Assembly (NCBI RefSeq): GCF_011075055.1
Contig: NW_025401134.1
Coordinates: forward strand, 124,001 to 188,000
From: Mangifera indica
Lineage: Eukaryota > Streptophyta > Magnoliopsida > Sapindales > Anacardiaceae
DNA: 64,000 nt
Direction: 5' to 3'
Numbering within the stretch: position 1 is the first letter of the stretch; each line of letters opens with the position of its first letter. A program made the translations under genes and the position numbers. Under the pieces are notes generated by a model. It did no database searches. It was not told the DNA's origin and was given only the letters and a program-made list of their open reading frames with translations. This document shows, one piece after another, positions 1 to 11,048 of this stretch.

Positions 1-593
1 AAACTAGAGAGATGAAGGATAGGCTGAGAGATAAAAGAGTTTATTTTGGTTGTGTTTGGATATCGAGATACAAAGACGGTGTTCCAGACTCAAAAGACCA
101 TGACTGGAGCAGGAATTCTTCATTTGGATAGAGTTTTTTGAATGTCTATGTTATATAGGATAATGTTATAGGTTATAAATCATATATTTTAATTGCACTA
201 TGCAATTCATAGCATTTTTTTTTTTTTATGAATTCTTTAAGGTACTATTAGGTTCTAAAAATCATAAATATAATTTTATTTTTATGAGAAAAATATGTAA
301 TAGGCGTATGGTCTTTCATATTATTGGAAAGCTTAATGAGCTTAATCATTTTTCATGAATATTGAAATTATATATTACATTAAACAATTAAGATTTTCCA
401 AGAAAAAAAAATCAAGAAGTATGTTTAATTAGTGGTTTTGAAAAAAATAGTTTTTGAATGTAATTTTAATGTTGATTTTGATTTTTTTCTTTAAAAGATC
501 GATAAAAGTAAAACAAAATAAGTTATTAATTAAACTTTTATTTTAATAATATAATTACAAACTTAATTGGATTTTGTTTTTATGACTTTGTAG
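1..593 (+). other. upstream flank and intron of the LRR gene
   Basis: No coding exon is recognised here; in particular no NB-ARC motif (P-loop, kinase-2, GLPL) is visible. From about 198 the sequence is intron-like and is repeated almost unchanged at 3104-3499, ending in both cases with a pyrimidine-rich tract and the acceptor TTTGTAG. Bases 1-197 have no counterpart in the second repeat unit. The 5' exons of the LRR gene are presumably outside the window or lost. Confidence 0.5.
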
Positions 594-1142
594 ATCAACT
601 ATGATTTGAAGATATTTCAAGTAAAGGATGGTTGGGAAGAGATTAGTTGGTGGAGTCAATCTAAAGAACTTATAATCTCTTGTTATAAGTTGGCGCATAT
701 TCCACTTTGGCTCCTTCAAAGATTTCAAAATCTTACATGTCTTTTTGTTTATGGTTGCCATGAGTTGGTTAACTTAACAACACCTTCAACAGCTAGAAGT
801 TTGGTGCAGTTGAGAGAATTGAAGATATCATATTGTGAAATGTTGATGGAAATATTAGAAATTGAGGAAGATGCAACAACTGAAATCGTTTTTGAGAATT
901 TGAACAAGCTATCATTTGAACGGATGGAAAATCTCACATGCTTTTGCTCGGGGAATTACACTTTCAATTTCCGTTCATTGGAAGAATTAAATATAGCAAA
1001 GTGTCCTAATATAAAGACCTTCTGTACAGGAATCTTGAGCACTTCAAAGTTACAGAAAATCAGTTATGAGGAAATGAAAGTTGAGATTGAGGGGAATGAT
1101 CTTAATAAAACCATACAAGAATTATATAGAAAGGAAAACCAG
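594..1142 (+). CDS. LRR exon A, first copy
   Basis: This exon has 183 codons in phase 0, after acceptor TTTGTAG and before donor CAG|GTATGT. It starts INYDLKIFQ and holds irregular LRRs, including CHELVNLTTPSTARSLVQLR and SLEELNIAKCPNIKTFC. By eye about nine residues in ten agree with exon A of the second unit (3500-4048), with most differences near the N-terminal end. There is no stop or frameshift. Confidence 0.75.
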
Positions 1143-4100
1143 GTATGTATTCAATTAATTTAGTATAAATATTTACTTACATCTGCAAGTATTTTTAGTT
1201 TAGAAGAAAGACAAATATTTATTTTAAATTACTTTATAATAAAATAATTATTAAATTTTACTATAGGACATCTCTTTTGATTTGAATTTGAAGTGCAAGG
1301 CATTCCACCATGATAATTCTATGGAGATTGGCTACAACCAACATCCGAGTTCCTTCTATCAAAATTTGACACACTTGTTCTTGTGGAAATGTGGAAACAT
1401 AAAATATGCATTTCCATCTTCTATTGCCAAAAGCATCCACCAACTCCAACAACTAAAGATTCAAAATTGCAAGGTTTTAGAGGAGATCATTGCAAAAGAA
1501 GATGGAGCAAATGCAGTTGTCAATTTTGTCTTTCCAAATATAACCTTATTGGCGATTGAAGATCTACCAGAACTTATCGCCGCCTACCCTGGAATATATG
1601 CTTTAGAAATGCCAAAGTTGAAAGAATTGGTGGTCCAAGATTGTACCAAATATGTGAACTTAAAAGAAAACAATATGGAGACTGAGCTTAATATTTTAGA
1701 TCCAAAATCTATCTTCTTGGACAATAAGGTAAGAATCTCTTATTTCATTGTTTCTCATAAAAAAAAATTGCTTTCTTCTTATATATTACATTTATTCAAA
1801 AGTTTAATCATGGAATTCTTACCTGAACAAATTTAAACTAATTATTTTCTATTTGTTTGAATTTATTCTATCATTAGTCAACTTATGTAATGATTTTCAT
1901 CACCTATACAAGCACATTTTATAGTTCGGATTGTGAATTGATAGGTAGAGAATACTACTACCAAGTAATAAATTGAAAGGCTAATTAATTATAATTTGTT
2001 CAGACTTTTCCATGGAATTTTTTATTAATTGCATTGCCATTTTTTGTGAATTTAATCATGTTCAGAAATAATTGAGAGTATAGATTTTTTTTGTAATTTT
2101 TCCTTTGCAATAATTAAAGTTTTGTTTCAAGAATTATCAAAAACTAACTGGATTTCGTTTTGATGGATTTGTAGATTAACTTCAATTTGGAGGTATTTGA
2201 ATTATATGATGGTGAGGCAAATATTTGTTGGCGAAGTCAATCTAAAACTCTTACAATCAAAAGGGATATCTCTGCAAATATTCCACTTCGACTCCTTCAA
2301 AGATTTGAAAATGTGAGAGAGCTCCAACTATCTTGGAGTCAATATAAAGACACTAAGAGCCTATGTGATCTGCCAAATCTTGAAATTCTAGAAGTAGATT
2401 ATTGTTACAGATTAATGAGTTTAGTGCCATTCTCAGGTTCTTTCCAGAATCTTAAAGTTTTGAAGTTAAATTCATGTGACGAATTAATGAAGTTAATTAC
2501 GCCTTCAATGTCTAGAAGTTTGGTGCAGCTGAGAGAACTGAGTATAACACTTTGTAAAATGTTGATTGAAATAGTGGAAAATGAAGGAGATGCAACAACA
2601 AGTACTGAGATTGTTTTTAACAATTTGAACAAGTTGTCACTTGAATGGTTATATAGTCTCACAAGTTTTTGCTCTAGGAATTACTTCTTTAGTTTTCCAT
2701 CTTTGGAAGAATTAATTTTAAAATATTGCCCAAATTTGGAGATTTTTTGTCAAGGAAGCTTATGCACACCAAAGTTAGATAGAGTTATTTACAACTCTAA
2801 AGATGGGAATGTGAATGAGGTAGAGATCGGGGATAATGACTTGAATACAACTATACAAGAAGAATACCAAAAACAGGTATTTATTGATTTAATTAGTTTA
2901 AATTTGAGTAATTTTTAAGAATATTATATTTTCGGTGTTAATTATAATTAATTGTGTTTTTAACAATGTTGACCTTGTATCACATAAAAAAACAAATTGT
3001 GTGCATTATTGTTGAACTAGTGGCCACACCACACTCTCACACCTCTCTTCACTTCTAGGATACAACTAGCTTCCTCTATATTTTTCTAAAAAATTTCTAA
3101 CAACTATGCAATTCATAGCCTTTTTTTTTTTTTATGAACTCTTTAAGGTACTATTAGGTTCTAAAAATCATAAATATAATTTTATTTTTATGAGAAAAAT
3201 ATGTGATAGGCGCATGGTCTTTCATATTATTGGAAAGCTTAATGAGCTGAATCATTTTTCATGAATATTGAAATTATATATTACATTAAACAATTAAGAT
3301 TTTCCAAGAAAAAAAATCAAGAAGTATGTTTAATTAGTGGTTTTGAAAAAAAATAGTTTTTGAATGTAATTTTAATGTTGATTTTGATTTTTTTCTTTAA
3401 AAGATCGATAAAGGTAAAACAAAATAAGTTATTAATTAAACTTTTATTTTAATAATATAATTATAAACTTAATTGGATTTTGTTTTTATGACTTTGTAGA
3501 TCAACCATGATTTGGAGATATTTCAATTACAAAATGGTTTGGAACACATTAGTTGGAGGAGTCAATCTAAAGAACTTAAAATCTTCTGTTATAAGCCGGC
3601 GCATATTCCACTTTGGCTCCTTCAAAGATTTGAAAATCTTACATGTCTTTTTGTTTGCGGTTGTCATGAGTTGGTTAACTTAACAACACCTTCAACAGCT
3701 AGAAGTTTGGTGCAGTTGAGAGAATTGAAGATATCACATTGTAAAATGTTGATGGAAATATTAGAAATTGAGGAAGATGCAACAACTGAAATTGTTTTTG
3801 AGAATTTGAACAAGCTGTCATTTGTAAGGATGGAAAATCTCACATGCTTCTGCTCGGGGAATTACACTTTCAATTTCCATTCATTGGAAGAATTAAATAT
3901 AGCAAATTGTCCTAATATAAAGACCTTCTGTACAGGAATCTTAAGCACTTCAAAGTTACAAAAAATCAGTTATAAGGGAATGAAAGTAGAGAATGAGGGG
4001 GATGATCTTAATAAAACCATACAAAGATTATATAAAAGGGAAAACCAGGTATGTATTCAATTAATTTAGTATAAATATTTATTTACCTCTTACAAGTTTT

Positions 4101-6252
4101 TTTATGTTTAGAAGGACAAATAATTATTTTTACTTACTTTATAATAAAATAATTATTGAATTTAATTGCAGGACATCTCTCTTGATTTGAATTTGAAGTG
4201 CAAGGTATTCCACCATGATAATTCTATGGAGATTGGCTACAACCAACATCCAGCTTCATTCTATCAAAATCTGACAAACTTGTTCTTGTGGAAATGTGGA
4301 AACATAAAATATGCATTTCCATCTTCTATTGCCAAAAGCCTCCACCAACTCAAACAACTAAAGATTCAAAATTGTAAGGCTTTAAAGGAGATTGTTGCGA
4401 AAGAAGATGGAGCAAATGCAGTTGTCGATTTTGTCCTTCCAAATATAACCTTATTAAAGCTTGAAGATCTACCAGAACTTGCAACCTTCTACCTTGGAAT
4501 ATATACTTTAGAAATGCCAAAGTTGAAAAAGTTGGTGGTCAAAGATTGTACCAAAGTTGTGAGCTTAAAAGAAAACAATGTGGAGACTAAGCTTAATATT
4601 TTAGATCCAAAATCTATCTTCTTGAACAATAAGGTAAAAATCTCTTATTTCATTATTTCTTTGAAAAAAAATAACTTTCTTCATATATATATTACATTTT
4701 ATTCAAAATTCAATCATGGAATTCTTACCATCTCTATTTTTCCATGAAACAAATATTAAGAAAAATCAATGGTTATTTGATTTAAACAAATTTACATTAG
4801 GATCATCCTACAACTTTTATTGAGTTAATAATATTAATTTCTCTTTTCCAAAGAAACCTCCCTATTTGTTTGGATTTATTCTGTTGTTGGTCAACTTATA
4901 TAACGATTTTCATCACCTATACAAGCACATTTTATGGTTGAGATTGTAAATTGATAGGTAGAGAATACCACCAGGTAATAAATTGAAAGGCTAATTTATT
5001 ATAATCTGTTCAGACTTTTCTTTGGGATTTTTAATTAATTGCATTACCATTTTTCATGAATTTAACCATCTTCAAAAATACTTGAAAGTATTGATTTTTT
5101 CTGTAATTTTTCCTTTGCAATAATTAGAGTTTTGTTTCAAGAATTATCAAAAACTAATTGGAATTGGTTTTGATGGATTTGTAGATTAACTTCAATTTGG
5201 AGGTATTTGAATTATATGATAGTGAGACAAATATTTGCTGGCAGAATCAGTCTAAAACTCTTACAATCCGTAAGGATATCTCCGCAAATATTCCACTTCA
5301 ACTCCTTCATAGATTTGAAAATGTGAGAGAGCTCCAACTATCTTGGAGTCAATATAAAGACATTAAGAGCCTATGTGATCTTCCAAATCTTGAAATTCTA
5401 AAAGTAGGTTATTGTGACAGATTGATGACTCTAGTGTCATTCTCAACTTCTTTCCAGGACCTTAAAGTTCTTAAGGTAAGTTTTTGCAACAAATTATTGA
5501 AGTTAATTACACCTTCAATGGCTAGAAGTTTGGTGCAGTTGAGAGAACTGAGCATAACATTTTGTATAATGTTGACTGAAATAGTAGAAAATGAAGGAGA
5601 TGCAACAACAAGTACTGAGATTGTTTTTAACAATTTGAATAAGTTGTCACTTGAAGGGTTAAATAGTCTCACAAGTTTTTGCTCTGGAAATTACTCCTTT
5701 AGTTTTCCATCTTTGGAAGAGTTAATTATAGAATATTGCCCCAATTTGGAGATTTTTTGTCAAGGAAGCTTCTGCATACCAAATTTAGACAGAGTCATTT
5801 ACAATGCCACAAAGGCAAAAATTGGGGAGAATGACTTGAATACAACTATACAACAAGAACACAAAAAATGGGTATTTATTTAATTAATTAGTTTAAATTT
5901 GAGTAAATTTTAAGAATATTAGATTTTTAGAGTTAATTATAATTAATTGTGTTTTTAACAATATTGACCTTGCACCACATAAAAAATTAGTTTGTGCATA
6001 TGGTGAGCATTATCGTTGAACTAGTGACCACCACACACTTTCGCATCTCTCTTCACTACTACGATACAACTATCTTCCTCTATATTTTTCTAAGAAATTT
6101 CTAACAACTATAAAATTCATATTTTTTCTTTGGTTCATGTTAAATATATTTAAAATTATTAACTTTAATTTGATTGACATGATTTTTTTTAGGTTGGCTC
6201 CTTTGGGAAGGAATTGACATTAAGTACATACAGAGAAACTACAATGTTATAG
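594..6252 (+). CDS. RPS2-like LRR protein, 3' exons (partial gene, 7 exons)
   Basis: Seven exons can be joined with GT..AG introns: 594-1142, 1267-1728, 2175-2876, 3500-4048, 4172-4633, 5185-5871 and 6193-6252. Every junction is phase 0 and the joined frame stays open for 1156 codons up to a TAG at 6250-6252. The protein consists of irregular LRRs with repeated motifs such as STARSLVQLRELKIS and LEELNIAKCPNIKTFC, the type found C-terminal to CC-NB-ARC in RPS2/At4g27190-like resistance proteins, where the LRR part senses pathogen effectors or guarded host proteins. No CC or NB-ARC part lies in the window, so the gene is partial here and may be an LRR-only remnant. The three-exon cassette A-B-C occurs twice. 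Exon borders are inferred, not supported by transcripts. Confidence 0.7.
1267..1728 (+). CDS. LRR exon B, first copy
   Basis: This exon has 154 codons in phase 0, between acceptor CTATAG and donor AAG|GTAAGA. It begins DISFDLNLKC and carries LRR-like strands (NLTHLFLWKCGNIKYAFPSS, QLQQLKIQNCKVLEEI). It matches exon B of the second unit at 4172-4633. The open frame runs past the donor into the intron, so the donor is chosen by comparison of the two copies and the conserved intron starts. Confidence 0.7.
2175..2876 (+). CDS. LRR exon C, first copy
   Basis: This exon has 234 codons in phase 0, from acceptor TTTGTAG to donor CAG|GTATTT. It starts INFNLEVFELYDGE and contains about eight irregular LRRs, for example LLQRFENVRELQLSWSQY and SLEELILKYCPNLEIFC. 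It matches exon C of the second unit (5185-5871), which is five codons shorter near the 3' end. Exon C is also related to exon A, so the cassette itself grew by older internal duplication. Confidence 0.75.
3500..4048 (+). CDS. LRR exon A, second copy
   Basis: This exon has 183 codons, the same length and phase as 594-1142, and uses the same acceptor and donor contexts. The frame is open. Substitutions relative to the first copy are mostly amino acid replacements in the first third (for example EHISWRSQS against EEISWWSQS), while the central STARSLVQLREL block is almost unchanged. Confidence 0.75.
4172..4633 (+). CDS. LRR exon B, second copy
   Basis: This exon has 154 codons, the same length and phase as 1267-1728, with acceptor AATTGCAG and donor AAG|GTAAAA. 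The frame is open. It starts DISLDLNLKCKVFHHDN and repeats the LRR strands of its partner with scattered replacements. Confidence 0.7.
5185..5871 (+). CDS. LRR exon C, second copy
   Basis: This exon has 229 codons in phase 0, acceptor TTTGTAG and donor TGG|GTATTT. It corresponds to 2175-2876 but lacks a few codons between VIYNA and IGENDLNT. The frame is open through the whole exon, and a stop follows directly in the intron. Confidence 0.75.
6193..6252 (+). CDS. short terminal exon of the LRR gene
   Basis: After a T-rich tract and the acceptor TTTTAG, 19 codons follow in the phase required by exon C (phase 0): VGSFGKELTLSTYRETTML, then TAG. AT-rich 3'-UTR-like sequence follows. The call rests on splice phase and position only. 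It is the only phase-compatible acceptor I see downstream of 5871 before the next gene fragment begins. Confidence 0.5.
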   Translation, partial: VGSFGKELTLSTYRETTML

Positions 6253-6532
6253 TTAATGTATTGTTATAGTTAAAATAAATTGATTATACATGTTTTTAAA
6301 GTATTGAGGTGGTTGTTGAGAAAATCCCTCATTTTCTTGCACCACATCAAAAAAAAAAAAAAAAAAACTAGTGGCCTAACAACCATCAAGATACAACTAG
6401 CTTCCTCTATATTTTTCTAGGAAATTTCTAACAACCATCAAATTCCTCTATATAACTTCACCCTTTCTCTCTTTTTTCTTTCTTTCTTTAACTCAAACTC
6501 AATTTTTTCTCTGTTTTCTTCAGGGGTAATAG

Positions 6533-7872
6533 GGGAAAAGTTTCCTTCAATGGTCACCGGTTGAATGAGTTTGTTCCCCAGAAAACGTTAGCTTATATAA
6601 GCCAAGAAGATCTGCATATTGCTGTGATGACTGAGGGAAACACTTGAATTTGCTGCCCAATGTCTTCGTGTTGGAAACCGAGGAAGTAGGTTTCCTTAAA
6701 TTTAATTCAATGAAGTTTTAATCATAGCCACCTAATCAATTCTCATGAGTAGTTGATAGGTACAGAGCTATTTTTGTTTCTGCTTGTGCAGATATGATGA
6801 TGGAAGTCAGTAAAAGAGAGGAGACAGGCACTGTTCTGGATCCAGATGTAGATACTTACACGAAGGTGTCTTCAGCATACTTATCTTGTTTATATCAGGT
6901 GTATTGTTCTATACGCAGTTGCTACATGTATGAAATATTCATGACATGGACATGCGTTACTACCTCATTGGGCACAGTCCTGAGGTCGAGAGGTAAGTTT
7001 TAATTGCAATGGCTGTGTTTACAAGTACGTTGTGTCCTTTCATACATAAATACCTTTCTATTTAATTTCATTTTATTTATCGATTTGTTATGTTGCAATA
7101 ACTGTTTTTTGATCAATCAGTGCACCTATATCAAATGCTTATCATCAAGTATTCTCTAAAATGACAGTATACTGAATTCTTAGGATTAGCTTTGTAAATT
7201 TTTTGTAGCAATGTAAAAGAAGATGATAACATCTCAGGATATAAATTCCTAAACGATATGTTTAAATTCACTTTTTAAATCATTTAAAAGTGGTGGCTGC
7301 AGAAGGCTTCTCACTTTCTGGCGGCTGAGTTTTTGATATTTAATTGATTGCTGTGATTTTAGGTTCTTCTGTCAGTTCATTCTACTTTTTGTAGTGCACC
7401 TTGCCTTTATATCCATGTTACGGTTTTTGGCATCAGTCTGCCAAATTCTGGCTGCTGCTACGAGAGCTGGTGTTTTTGCTTTAGAGTAGTCCTAATTTTT
7501 GGTGGTGTCATTATCACACATGTTTAGACTATTTGAATCTTATCCAATCTGATTTCAAAATCATCTTCGAAAAGGATAAGCTTGTGCTATGTCATTGGTT
7601 GCAGCCTCCAGGCTAGGGTGGTTGAAGTGGGATTTTCGGGTTTCCCCTTTTTCATATGGAAAGATAGGCCTTTCAGTGGCAAGAGGTGAGCTCTCCCAGG
7701 AACACTTTGTGGTTCCTCTAATCAAGAAAATTATGCAACAATCTTGTTAGCTAATGAAACTATTTCTTATATTTATAGACAGATTGTAGTTTTACCAACG
7801 GTAGTGTTTGTGCTGCCCAGAAACACTACAATTGGGTACTTGAAAGTCATGAATTATTAAACTTTGATGAAT
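6533..7872 (+). pseudogene. PDR-type ABCG transporter, fragment copy 1
   Basis: Four or five pieces of a full-size ABCG (PDR) exporter lie in order. Piece 6533-6685 is the NBD1 region after Walker A ([20 protein letters not shown]). Piece 6792-6865 reads MMEVSKREETGTVLDPDVDT. A piece from 7363 is a TMD1 helix (ILLFVVHL, SMLRFLASVCQI). Piece 7605-7685 is the conserved WLKW..SP.SYG block. The start of the next exon ends at NFDE near 7872. The part between MEVSKRE and TMD1, with the rest of NBD1, is deleted. A frameshift near 6635 replaces the family's TVRETLEF with TEGNT and a stop. At about 7872 the ABCG sequence stops inside an exon and TOPLESS intron sequence follows. It cannot make a transporter. 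Confidence 0.85.
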
Positions 7873-8100
7873 TTTGTTTCAAATAAATCACTGTTAGTCT
7901 TGCATTATGTGGACAACTATAATTTAAAAGGAAATTGATATACTTTTGATTCATTGTGCCAATATCTTAAACCGATTAAAGTGATCATAACATATTAAAA
8001 CTAACAGTATTCTTATCCATTAGAAGAGAAGTAATTTGTTTTTTTTTTAATGTAAGAGTTTGAACCCATATCTGTCCAATTTTTTCCTTTGTGTTATCAG

Positions 8101-8545
8101 GCACGATCGAGCAAAGGCTGCTGAGATTCTTGTCAAGGACCTTAAGTTTTTTGCATCTTTCAATGAAGATCTTTTCAAGGAGATTACTCAGCTCCTCACT
8201 CTTGATAACTTTAGGTGACTACACCACCATTCTTTTTAATCGGTATGTTATGCTATGAAATTTTTTACTTGATCTTTTCTGTTAGCGATTTGTGGTCAAG
8301 CCAAATGAGTATCTTTCCAAGTATGGAGACACAAAGTTGGCAGGTAATATTATGCTTGTAGAACTCAAAAAGCTAATTGAAGCAAGCCCCCTGTTTCGTG
8401 ACAAGCTTATACATTCCCAGCCTTCAAAAGTTCACGTCTGAGGACGTTAATAAACCAGTGGTTATTCTTGAATCTTTTCATAGCATTTAATTTCTTATTT
8501 GTGTCATTGTCCTGCAGCGAAGTTTTTTGGTAAAAACAAAAAAAC
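8101..8545 (+). pseudogene. TOPLESS-like corepressor, fragment copy A
   Basis: Two exons of a TOPLESS/TPR corepressor are present. 8101-8214 follows a TTATCAG acceptor and encodes KAAEILVKDLKFFASFNEDL and QLLTLDNF, the CTLH/CRA part of the N-terminal domain that binds EAR motifs. 8301-8458 encodes YLSKYGDTK and IMLVELKKLIEASPLFRDKL, followed by a frameshift. The flanking TOPLESS intron continues to about 8545, where HD-Zip upstream sequence begins. The LisH exon is absent. It is a truncated duplicate of 11049-11490. Confidence 0.85.
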
Positions 8546-9038
8546 TTTCAAAATCGTTGACTGTTGTTTGTAAACATTTCTTCTTAAACTTATTTCAAAA
8601 CAATATATATGTTGCCTCCATAAGTTCAATTGATTAAAAATGTATGAATCACAATTTCCCACCCAAACTTTGCTTTTCCACTTTTTAAGTTAGAAAATTT
8701 AATTTTCCCACTTGTATGCCGTTTTTCATAAAAAGTTAAGGATTAAAAACAATTTCTCAAATGGATACTGCTTCCTTCAAATGCAACAACTCCTGAAGCC
8801 TTGCTTTTGATCCCACCAACGCAGGCCCCTACTTCAGTGCCTCCCATGTTTGAATTCTCAAATATGGCAATTTCCTTTCATTTACTAATTTTTCACTTGT
8901 TTAATTATCATTGTTTCCACTCTAACAGAAGTTTAATGTCACTGTAGAAGATTCCTCCAACTTTTGACATCATCAGAACTCTATCAGTACCCAATGTTGT
9001 TCAATGATCATGTTTGTTTTTAAATTTTTTTGTTGTTG

Positions 9039-9236
9039 ATGTGAAAGGTGATCAAGGAGTGAGTCGAATGGAGGATTCTTAGACATAAACGAAGTATCAT
9101 CAGAAGGAGGAGAAAAGGACTGGAACCTGATGACGAGTATGGAAGATGAGGAAGAAAGCAGCAATAGATGTCCTCCGAGGAAGAAGCTACGTCTCTCCAA
9201 AGAATAATCTCGTCTCAAAGAAAGTTTCAGGCAAAA
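9039..9236 (+). pseudogene. HD-Zip class II transcription factor, exon fragment
   Basis: In two frames the sequence gives an acidic stretch (TSMEDEEESSNRC) followed by PPRKKLRLSKE, a stop, SRL and KESFRQNH. The block RKKLRLSKEQS..L.ESF is the start of the homeodomain in HD-Zip II proteins. Here the glutamine codon after SKE is a stop, and six bases are missing just after it. Helices 2 and 3 and the leucine zipper are absent, and ABCG intron sequence follows from about 9240. The upstream flank, 8740-9038, is shared with the second copy at 43660-43929. Confidence 0.75.
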
Positions 9237-9467
9237 CCATACCCTGTTATAGCTTCATCTTTTCTCTTTTTTTTCTTTCTTTCTTTAACTCATAAAACAC
9301 CCTCTCTTTACAATAAATGCTCTGCTTTTAACGTCTTGATTTCCTAATTTACTCAGTTCTGCTTGTTTTTTCTTCGACTATTTTACTTCTCTATAGTATT
9401 TGTGTGCTATCTTAGTTTAATTTCGTAATATACTCAATTTTGTCTATGTTTTCTTCATGGGTAATAG

Positions 9468-10811
9468 GGGAAAGGTTTCCTTCAATGGTCACTGGTTGGA
9501 TGAGTTTGTTCCCCAGAAAACGTTAGCTTATATAAGCCAAGAAGATCTGTATATTGCTGTGATGACAGAGGGAAACACTTGAATTTACTGCCCAATGTCT
9601 TGGTGTTGGAAACCGAGGAAGTAGGCTTCCTTAAATTTGATACAATGAAGTTTAAATCATAGCCACCTAATCAATTCTCACGAGTAGTTGATAGGTACAG
9701 AGCTATTTTTTATTTTTCTGCTTGTGCAGATATGATGATGGAAGTCAGTAAAAGAGAGGAGATAGGCACCGTTCCGGATCCAGATGTAGATACTTACACG
9801 AAGGTATCTTCAGCATACTTATCTTGTTTATATCAGATGTATTGTTCTATATGCGGTTGCTACATGTATGAAATATTCATGACATGGACATGCGTTACCA
9901 CATCATTGGGTACAGTCCTGAGGTCAAGAGGTAAGTTTTAATTGCAATGGCTGTGTTTACAAGTATGTTGTGTCCTTTCATACATAAATACCTTTCTATT
10001 TAATTTCATCTTATTTATTGATTTGTTATGTTGCAACAACTGTTTTTTGATCAATCAGTGCACCTATATCAAATGTTTATCATCAAGTATTCTCCAAAAT
10101 GACAGTATACTGAATTCTTAGGACTAGCTTTGTAAATTTTTTGTAGAAACGTAAAAGAAGATGATTACGTACTCAGGATATAAATTCCTAAACAATATGT
10201 TTAAATTCACTTTTTGAATCATTTAAAATTGATGGCTGCAAAAACCTTCTCACTTTCTGGTGGCTGAGGTTCTGATAGTTAATTGATTGCTGTGATTTTA
10301 GGTTCTTCTGTCAGTTCATTCTACTTTTTGTAGTGCACCTTGCCTTTATATCCACGTTATGGTTTTTGGACTCTAGCTATGATAGCTGGTGTTTTTGCTT
10401 TATACTAGTCCTAATTTTTGGTGGTTTCCTTATCAAACATAGTTAGACTATTTGGACCATTTTCAATTTGATTTTAAAATCATCTTAGAAAAGGATAAAC
10501 TTGTGCCATGTCATCGGTTGTAGCCTCCATGCTAGGGTGGTTGAAGTGGGGTATTTGGGTTTCCCCCTTTTCATATGGAAAGATAGGCCTTTTAGTAAAT
10601 AATTTCTTGCTCCTCGGTGGCAAAAGTGAGCTCTCATAGGAACACTTTTTGTTCCTCCAATCAAGAAAATTATGCAACAGTCTTGTCAACTAATGAAACT
10701 ATTTCTTATATTTATAGCCAGGTGGTAGTTTTAACGATGGTAGTGTTTGTACCACCTAGAAACAGGACAATTGGGTACTTGAAAGCCATGGATTATTAAA
10801 CTTTGATGAAT
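9468..10811 (+). pseudogene. PDR-type ABCG transporter, fragment copy 2
   Basis: This copy has the same exon series as 6533-7872: 9468-9620 (RLDEFVP-type block; here [20 protein letters not shown]), 9730-9803 (MMEVSKREEIGTVPDPDVDT), a TMD1 piece near 10302-10460, and 10524-10625 ([20 protein letters not shown]). It ends at NFDE at about 10811, at the same break as copy 1. The same frameshift before GNT-stop is present, and the donor after 10625 has lost a G. Nearly all of 9430-11410 aligns with 6490-8470, so the two form one duplicated block. Confidence 0.85.
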
Positions 10812-11048
10812 TTTATATCAAATAAATCACTGTTAGTCTTGCATTTTTTGAACAACTATAATTTAAAAGGGAATTAATATACTTTTGATTCATTGTGCCA
10901 ATATCTTAAACCGATTGAAGTGATCATGACATGTTAAAACTAATAGTATTTTTATTCATTAGAAGAGAAGCAATTTTTGTTTTTTTATGTAAGAGTTTGA
11001 ACCCATATCTGCATAATAATGCTCCAATTTTTTCCTTCTTGTTATCAG

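Larger units (their letters stand above)
198..6113 (+). repeat. tandem duplication of a 2.9-3.0 kb LRR exon cassette
   Basis: Unit 1 runs from about 198 to 3103 and unit 2 from about 3104 to 6113. Both start with CTATGCAATTCATAGC and a T-run. Each contains exons A, B and C with their introns, then a spacer that includes the string CTTCCTCTATATTTTTCTA. A third truncated copy of the spacer end lies at about 6363-6440, where it joins ABCG-type sequence. Because all exons are phase 0, duplicating the unit keeps the frame. Confidence 0.85.

Noticed and set aside
1..590. Search for the NB-ARC domain expected upstream of the LRR exons
   Set aside because: No P-loop, kinase-2, GLPL or MHD pattern is visible in any frame; the sequence is intron-like.
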